The notes beneath the pieces are model-generated. The model saw nothing but the letters and a program-made list of their open reading frames with translations. It did not search any database and was not told the origin of the DNA. This document shows positions 59,089 to 64,000 of a DNA stretch of 64,000 bases, one piece after another. Made by a program: the position numbers and the translations under genes. The number at the start of each line of letters is the position of its first letter. The stretch's first letter is position 1. This DNA comes from Calycina herbarum (lineage: Eukaryota > Ascomycota > Leotiomycetes > Helotiales > Pezizellaceae): positions 56,515 to 120,514 of the forward strand of contig LLEY01000178.1 in the NCBI GenBank assembly GCA_001414485.1, written 5' to 3'.

Positions 59089-59754
59089 CTACTTTAACGT
59101 ATATAAGTCTTTTTAGTTCTACGACGCTTACTTAGAGATTCGTTTACTACTCGAAGTATACGTACCTCTATAGACTAAAGAGTTATTTTATAAGCTATTC
59201 TCTCTATACCCTTTACTAACGTAGTAACCGTCTTAAAAAGTAGAGTTAATAAGCTTTCTTAGTAATAGATAATTCGATTTTAAACAAAGGTTATTTATAA
59301 AAGAGCTTTAGCTAGATTAGAAGAGGTCTAGAAGACCTAAGAGTTAGTATTAGTAGTAGAGAGTCTAGAGAGTATTAGAGTCTATAACTTTATATTAAGC
59401 TTTAAAATCATAGTCTATAGATTAGAAGATACTAAGCCAGCTTTATAAAATCTAGTCTAAGTGTTTTAAGCTATTATTAATTTCTTATATACTACTATAA
59501 AAGCTAGAAAGAACTCTATCTTTATAATATAGTTAATATAGACCTTAATAAACGTCTTAATCTACTAACTATATACCTACTTTAAGATACTAAAGTATCT
59601 AATATTAAGTAGCTAGGTTAGATAGAATAAGTAAAGAGATAGTCTAAGAGTTATAATATTATATATCTTATAGTATTCTTAGAACTCGGCTAATTCGTAA
59701 CTCTTATATCTATTAAGAATAAGTATTCGATATAGCCTCTTTATATAAGTAGTA

Positions 59755-61490
59755 ACGTAGTTTATTATCGAGTAGCGTACTTTTCTCTACTCTACTACCT
59801 ACTAACTTTAAGACGCGTTTTCTCTATAACTAAGTATAGAAGTTTATACTTAAGAAGTACGAATCACCTTAGCTATTAAAGCTATCCGAACGTCTAAAAA
59901 ACTTAGTCGTCGCTCTACTACGAAAATCTACAAAGTCTCTAAAATAATACTATAATACTAAATAGCTAGCTAAACTCCTTATTCTAAAACTAGATCTAAT
60001 TATTATAAATTAAATAAACTAGAGAAGGAAACGATTATTTAATATATACTTGATCTAGATATAAGAGGATTTGTACCCTAGCTTACTAGCGTTAAAGATA
60101 TAGCGAATTATATTCTTAAATTATAAGAAGAGGAACACGTTAGAAAGCTCTAGGTATATCGATTTATATAACGTTAACTAGAGTTAAAGACGTGTTTTAA
60201 TCGTATTTATAACTTTCAAAGAGTCTTATATAAAGATTCTAAGCTAATTAGAGCGTGGTTTTAACTAGTATAGAATATATAAGTAAAATATAGAATCTAA
60301 GACTACGATTTCTATAACTTCGATAAGATAGACTTTATAATAGGTATAATCTCTCTAACTATATTTATTACTTACGTAGATCAACGTAGTAGAGATAAAG
60401 CAGTTTAGCTAGAGAATCGAGAATAGGCTATAGCGATTGTTTATATTAATAGTAAAGAAAGAAGTATCTCTCCGTTTTTAGTTATAAAAGGAAAATGTTA
60501 CCTCTCTAGCTAGTATACTAAAGAAGGCCTCTCTAACGATTAGGTTATTAAAACAACTAGTAATAGATAGACGAATAACGAGATAGGTCTAGAATAGCTT
60601 TAATACTTCGATAAATATACTCGTAGTTACGTAAAAGAGCTATATCGGATACTTATTCTTAATAGATATAAGAGTTATAAATCAGCTAGATTCTAGGAGT
60701 ACTATATAGCTAATAATATTATATCCCTCTATCTACCTCCTTACTCGTCTTATCTTACTTAGCCACTTAATATTAGGTGTTTTAGTATACTTAAACGTAT
60801 ATATAAGCGACAAATTAAGACTTATATTAAGGCTTATATTAACTATATTATAAAGGTCGAGTTCTTTTTAGTATTTTATATAGCTTATAATCAGTTAATA
60901 ATAGTCTAAAATACAAAATCTAGATTCTATAAAGCTAGCTTAGTTCCTTTTAATCTATAAGTAGTTATTTTAAAGCTTAATATTAGGTTATAAACTCTAA
61001 CGCCTTCTAGACTCTCCTCTATAGACGCTAACCCTTAGGTCTCTTAGACCTCTTATAACCTAACCGATACTCTTTTACAGACTACGCTAGTTAAAAATCG
61101 TATTATACGTTATTAAGAAAGCTCGCTAACTCTTATATTTAAGACAGTTACTACGCTAGCGAAGGGGACAGAGATATTAGCTTATAAGGTAACTCTACTA
61201 TTAGCTGAACTTCGAACTCTTCGCTAGGTAAATAAAGCCCTTAGTAAACGCCGAAGGGCTAAAAAGACTCGGATCCGGCAAGGGGGAGTACTAGCTATAG
61301 AGGATATAAATGATATTTTAGCTTAAGAGGAGGTAGACGAGTAGATTCGACACGACAAGCGCTCTAGAGAGGTTTACGTAAATAGAGAGCAACTAGGTAG
61401 ACGACACTATAGCACTTGTAGAAAGAGTAGTTATAATTCACGTACTTGTTAGAACGTTATTATTATAGAGAAGCTTCTAGATTTAGAATA
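59755..61490 (+). mobile_element. RIP-degraded Fot1/pogo-type transposon, copy 3
   Basis: It starts after TA (59753-59754) with acgtagtttattatcgag and a single 17-bp unit. The plus strand can be read through stops as a pogo DDE transposase: YDFYNFDKIDFIIGI, LENREWAIAIVYINS, FLVIKGKCYLSS, TNNEIGLE, NIISLYLPPYSSYLT then PLNIRCFSILKRIYKRQIK, VEFFLVFYIAY, and the C-terminal NKALSKRRRAKKTRIRQGG. The catalytic aspartates lie in changed contexts and stops are frequent, so it is inactive. The 3' terminal repeat is missing; sequence passes directly into copy 2. Confidence 0.88.
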
Positions 61491-61668
61491 GTCTAGTTTA
61501 ATAACCTAGTTAGATAGAAGGCCGCTGTCGGTATACTAGTTTATAAGATAATTCTTCTCTTAAACTACTAAAAATAGAAGAATTATAATAATATATAAAT
61601 AAATAGTATAAATATAAGAGATTAAGTGTAATTAATATCTAAAGAAAATACTTTATGATAAACAATTT

Positions 61669-62220
61669 ATATATTAGTATCTAGTATACTTAGACATATG
61701 TACTTAAGTATATATAGACCTAAAAGTTAAGCTTAGTCAGAATATCACGTGACCTCGCGGTTTTGATATGTCTAGAGCAACGCGTTAAGTTTTATATATT
61801 GTTAAAATGGTCACGTAAGAGGGCAGAAGGCAGAAGTCAAGGGTATAAATTATGTGTATATATGTGTGTATATGTGTGTGTGTGTGTATGTGTGTGTGTC
61901 CTGGGTAGACGTCCCAGGACCTAGTTATATACACATGTGTACAAAGGACTCTTTTGTATATACGCATTCGGAATACGTATAGGGTGTACAAAGGACTCTT
62001 TATATGTACGCATTCGGAATACGTATGCGGTGTACAAAGGACTCTTTGTATATACGTATGCGGAAGTATATGTAATTAATATATAAAACTTAACGCGTTG
62101 CTCTAGAGTGCTCTAGACACATCAGAACCGCGAGGTCACGTGGTATTCTGACTAAGCTTAACTTTTAGGTCTATATACACTTAAGCACTTATGTCTAAGT
62201 ATACTAGATACTAATATATT
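61669..62220. mobile_element. Foldback element A, ~550 bp, with internal tandem repeats
   Basis: Long imperfect terminal inverted arms of about 130 bp: 61669-61797 (tagtatctagtatacttag, cctaaaagttaagcttagtc, cacgtgacctcgcggtt, gcaacgcgttaag) and their complement at 62085-62220. The centre holds a TG-rich microsatellite, a small palindrome (cctgggtagacgtcccagg at 61900) and three tandem 46-47-bp units starting gtgtacaaaggactctt at about 61938, 61985 and 62031. No ORF of note; superfamily unknown. Confidence 0.8.
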
Positions 62221-62229
62221 ATTATAATA

Positions 62230-63065
62230 TATAACTTCTACGTAGTTAAGAAACTAACTAGTAACGACGTAACCGAGCTAACCTAAGCTTATATATAAAG
62301 GTTTTACTTATTATCTTAGTAGATTTTATTACTTAAATATCTAAATATAAGAGAAGGTAAAATAAGTTTTATTTAAAGTAGAAAGATTATTATATATCTA
62401 CTATTACTACTTAGCGAAGACACCTTCTTATAAGGCTTATAAGACCTACTCTCGCTCTATAACTAGACTACTATCGACAAAGACACTATAGAGTAAGTAT
62501 TATACGTCGCTAAAGTAGATACTTTATAAGAAGCTAACGAGTATAATTAATAAGCTACTAAATTTAACAACTATATTATAACTCTTAATAATAAGAACCA
62601 ACGCCTCTAGTAGGCTGCTTCTATAGCTGCTTTTATAAGTAACTCATAAATTAAGAAATTACTCTAGATTTACTAAAACCTCTCTACTCTACTTATTTAA
62701 TCCGCCTCTTACGCCGACCTAGCTAAGTTTAGTAGTAGCCGCCGATCTACTATTAAGCTACGATTATATATTATTAATCTTAAATTTAAGCTTTATACTA
62801 ACTCTAACTAGTTTCTATCTAAATTAGAGTAAATAGCTTATGTCTTATTAACTCTAGAGAGAGAGGTATATAAGTATATTAGTCTCTACCTTAATAACGC
62901 TAGCGAATTTACTATAATAAACTTAGTAGAAGGTATATTAGACGTCTTATATAATATATTTAGTAATAAGTCCAGTTATAAAGAAGCTTAGTAAAAGCTT
63001 TAAAAGGAAAAGTAGAGCTACTAATCAGTCTCTAAATTCCTCTTCTACTTATTATTAGCTACTTA
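62230..63065 (+). mobile_element. RIP-degraded Ty3/gypsy gag fragment
   Basis: The plus strand at about 62700-63060 reads in one frame, through a few stops, as FLSKLE, then LLTLEREVYKYISLYLNNAS, EFTIINLVEGILDVLYNIFS and SKFLFYLLLATYNN. This matches the retrotransposon gag domain order (LEGEAL.., PYL, F..LLxxLxxxFGDP, F..Y...F..L). It ends where foldback element B starts. The first ~400 bp are unassigned AT-rich sequence. Confidence 0.65.
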
Positions 63066-63560
63066 TAATAATATATTAGTATCTAGTATACTTAGACATA
63101 AGTGCTTAAGTATATATAGACCTAAAAGTTAAGCTTAGTCAGAATACCACGTGACCTTGCGGTTCTAATGTGTCTAGAGCACTCTAGAGCAACGTGTTAA
63201 GTTTTGTATATTAATTACATATACTTCCGTATACGTATTCCGTTTACGGAAGTGGCGTTTTGTAGTGTATTCCGTATACGTATATACAAAGAGTCCTTTA
63301 TACACCGTATACGTATTCCGTTTACGGAAGTGGCGTTTTGTAGCGTATTCCGTATACGTATATATAAAGAGTCCTTTATACACCGTATACGTATTCCGAA
63401 TACGTATATATAAAGAGTCCTTTGTACACCGCATACGTATTCCGAATACGTATATACAAAGAGGCCTTTATACACTATATACGTATTCCGTATACGTATA
63501 TATAAAAGAGTCCTTTATACACATGTGTATATAACTAGGTCCTGGGACGTCTACCTAGGA
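63066..63560. mobile_element. Foldback element B, inverted relative to A, truncated
   Basis: One arm (63069-63200) matches an arm of element A. The centre contains repeated atacgtattccg and aaagagtcctttatacacc units, complementary to the gtgtacaaaggactctt units of A but expanded to about six, with two extra blocks containing ttacggaagtggcgttttgt (63245 and 63322). It ends with the same small palindrome region (tcctgggacgtctacctagga, about 63539-63560). The distal arm is absent; the AT minisatellite and another transposon follow. Confidence 0.75.
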
Positions 63561-63714
63561 CATACACATATATATATATATACATATATACATATATACA
63601 CATATATACATATATACACATATATACATATATACACATATATACATATATACACATATATACATATATACACATATATACATATATACACATATATACA
63701 TATATACACATATA
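63561..63714. repeat. AT/CA minisatellite, 18-bp unit
   Basis: Tandem copies of cacatatatacatatata. A corresponding TG-rich tract sits at the equivalent position in element A, so it probably grew from that element's internal microsatellite. Confidence 0.9.
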
Positions 63715-64000
63715 ACGTATTTCCCGGGTGAGCCGATCACCCGGGTGAGCCGATCACTAAAACACTAAAACGCAACACTCAACTTAAAATTAAAATGCCA
63801 CCACTTAATTAAGCCTAACCCTCTAATAAAGAGGGTTGTATTCTTTTAGCTGTCCAAGCCTTTAATTCAGGTCATTTTAAGAGTATACGAGCTTGTGTTA
63901 AAGCCTACAACGTGCCTTATACAACCCTCTATAACCGAATATACGGAATCCCTTCGTAACGCGATACTCCTTCTAATACTCAAAGACTTACCTCCGAAGA
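63715..64000 (+). mobile_element. 5' end of a second pogo-family transposon, cut by the window edge
   Basis: It begins after TA with acgtatttcccgggtgagcc, containing two exact tandem 17-bp units (63723-63739, 63740-63756). ATG 63795 opens a frame broken by stops at its fourth, sixth or seventh codons, but then reads PSNKEGCILLAVQAFNSGHF, KSIRACVKAYNVPYTTLYNR, the Psq-type helix-turn-helix DNA-binding domain of pogo transposases. The TAA and similar stops sit where CAA/CGA-type codons are expected, as after RIP. The remainder lies outside the window. Confidence 0.85.

Larger units (their letters stand above)
58068..61570 (-). mobile_element. RIP-degraded Fot1/pogo-type transposon, copy 2, split by insertions
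   Basis: It begins with terminal repeat acgtggtttatcatcgag after TA, with six tandem 17-bp units. The following sequence parallels copy 1 in the same orientation (aaactagatatatctatagc.., gtctttttag, ttcgatatagcctct). It is interrupted by a candidate solo LTR (58398-58584), a foldback MITE (58639-59086) and copy 3 (from 59755). Similarity to copy 1 resumes at about 61502 (tttaataacctagttagata). No frame is readable for any length. Confidence 0.75.

Noticed and set aside
61785..61991. ORFs made of Tyr/Ile/His/Thr repeats in the foldback elements and minisatellite (also 63174-63740)
   Set aside because: Direct translations of tandem repeats with no coding features.

Overview
The window reads as a nuclear contig of a filamentous ascomycete (Pezizomycotina; a helotialean Leotiomycete is my best guess, not proven). 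Genes have short introns of about 45-65 nt with CTAAC-type branch sites and the expected ascomycete families (HsbA, fungal P450, DHA2-type MFS, TLC protein, ISY1, Gyp2, Cdc27). Gene-rich DNA alternates with AT-rich blocks whose transposon reading frames are full of C-to-T-type stops, the picture left by repeat-induced point mutation (RIP). I see no tRNA, rRNA, CRISPR or prokaryotic element.

Left arm, 1-16.5 kb, accessory: an intact microsomal P450 (1158-2866), then a decaying neighbourhood: a frame-broken TLC-domain gene, a badly broken MFS exporter, a short F-box-like ORF, a large secreted-protein gene interrupted by stops (8447-11550), a small RIP block, and a long SANT/Myb-repeat gene carrying two in-frame TGA codons (12520-16450).

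Centre-left, 17-31.5 kb, mostly conserved: the Rab GTPase-activating protein Gyp2 (GRAM-TBC-EF hand), an HsbA-type secreted surface protein, the splicing factor ISY1, then 3 kb of gene-poor DNA with diverged repeats and hairpins, and two lineage-type genes. The second of these (29320-31438) has a duplicated intron-exon unit, and one duplicate intron holds a small hairpin transposon absent from its twin.

Transposon block 1, 31.5-36 kb: degenerate ~115-bp repeats, a RIP-ruined Fot1/pogo-type transposon, an unclassified RIP segment, a Ty3/gypsy tail and a Ty1/copia tail with its LTR.

Centre-right, 36.8-58 kb, conserved genes plus one ruin: a 2385-residue coiled-coil protein, a PQ-loop vacuolar amino-acid transporter, an NAD(P)-binding NmrA/SDR-like protein, a 322-residue protein of unknown role, an unrecognised pseudogene (51.9-53.8 kb), a possible small Cys-rich gene, and the anaphase-promoting-complex subunit Cdc27/APC3.

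Transposon block 2, 58-64 kb: nested elements (pogo copies in both orientations, a TA-flanked foldback MITE, a candidate solo LTR, a gypsy gag fragment, two copies of a foldback element with internal tandem repeats, an AT minisatellite and the 5' end of a second pogo family). Both pogo families carry tandem 17-bp units in their terminal repeats, with one to six copies in different ends.

The conserved genes serve separate housekeeping roles (membrane traffic, splicing, vacuolar amino acids, mitosis) and do not form one pathway. The left-arm genes look like remains of a specialised-metabolism or effector-type region, but no backbone synthase is visible.
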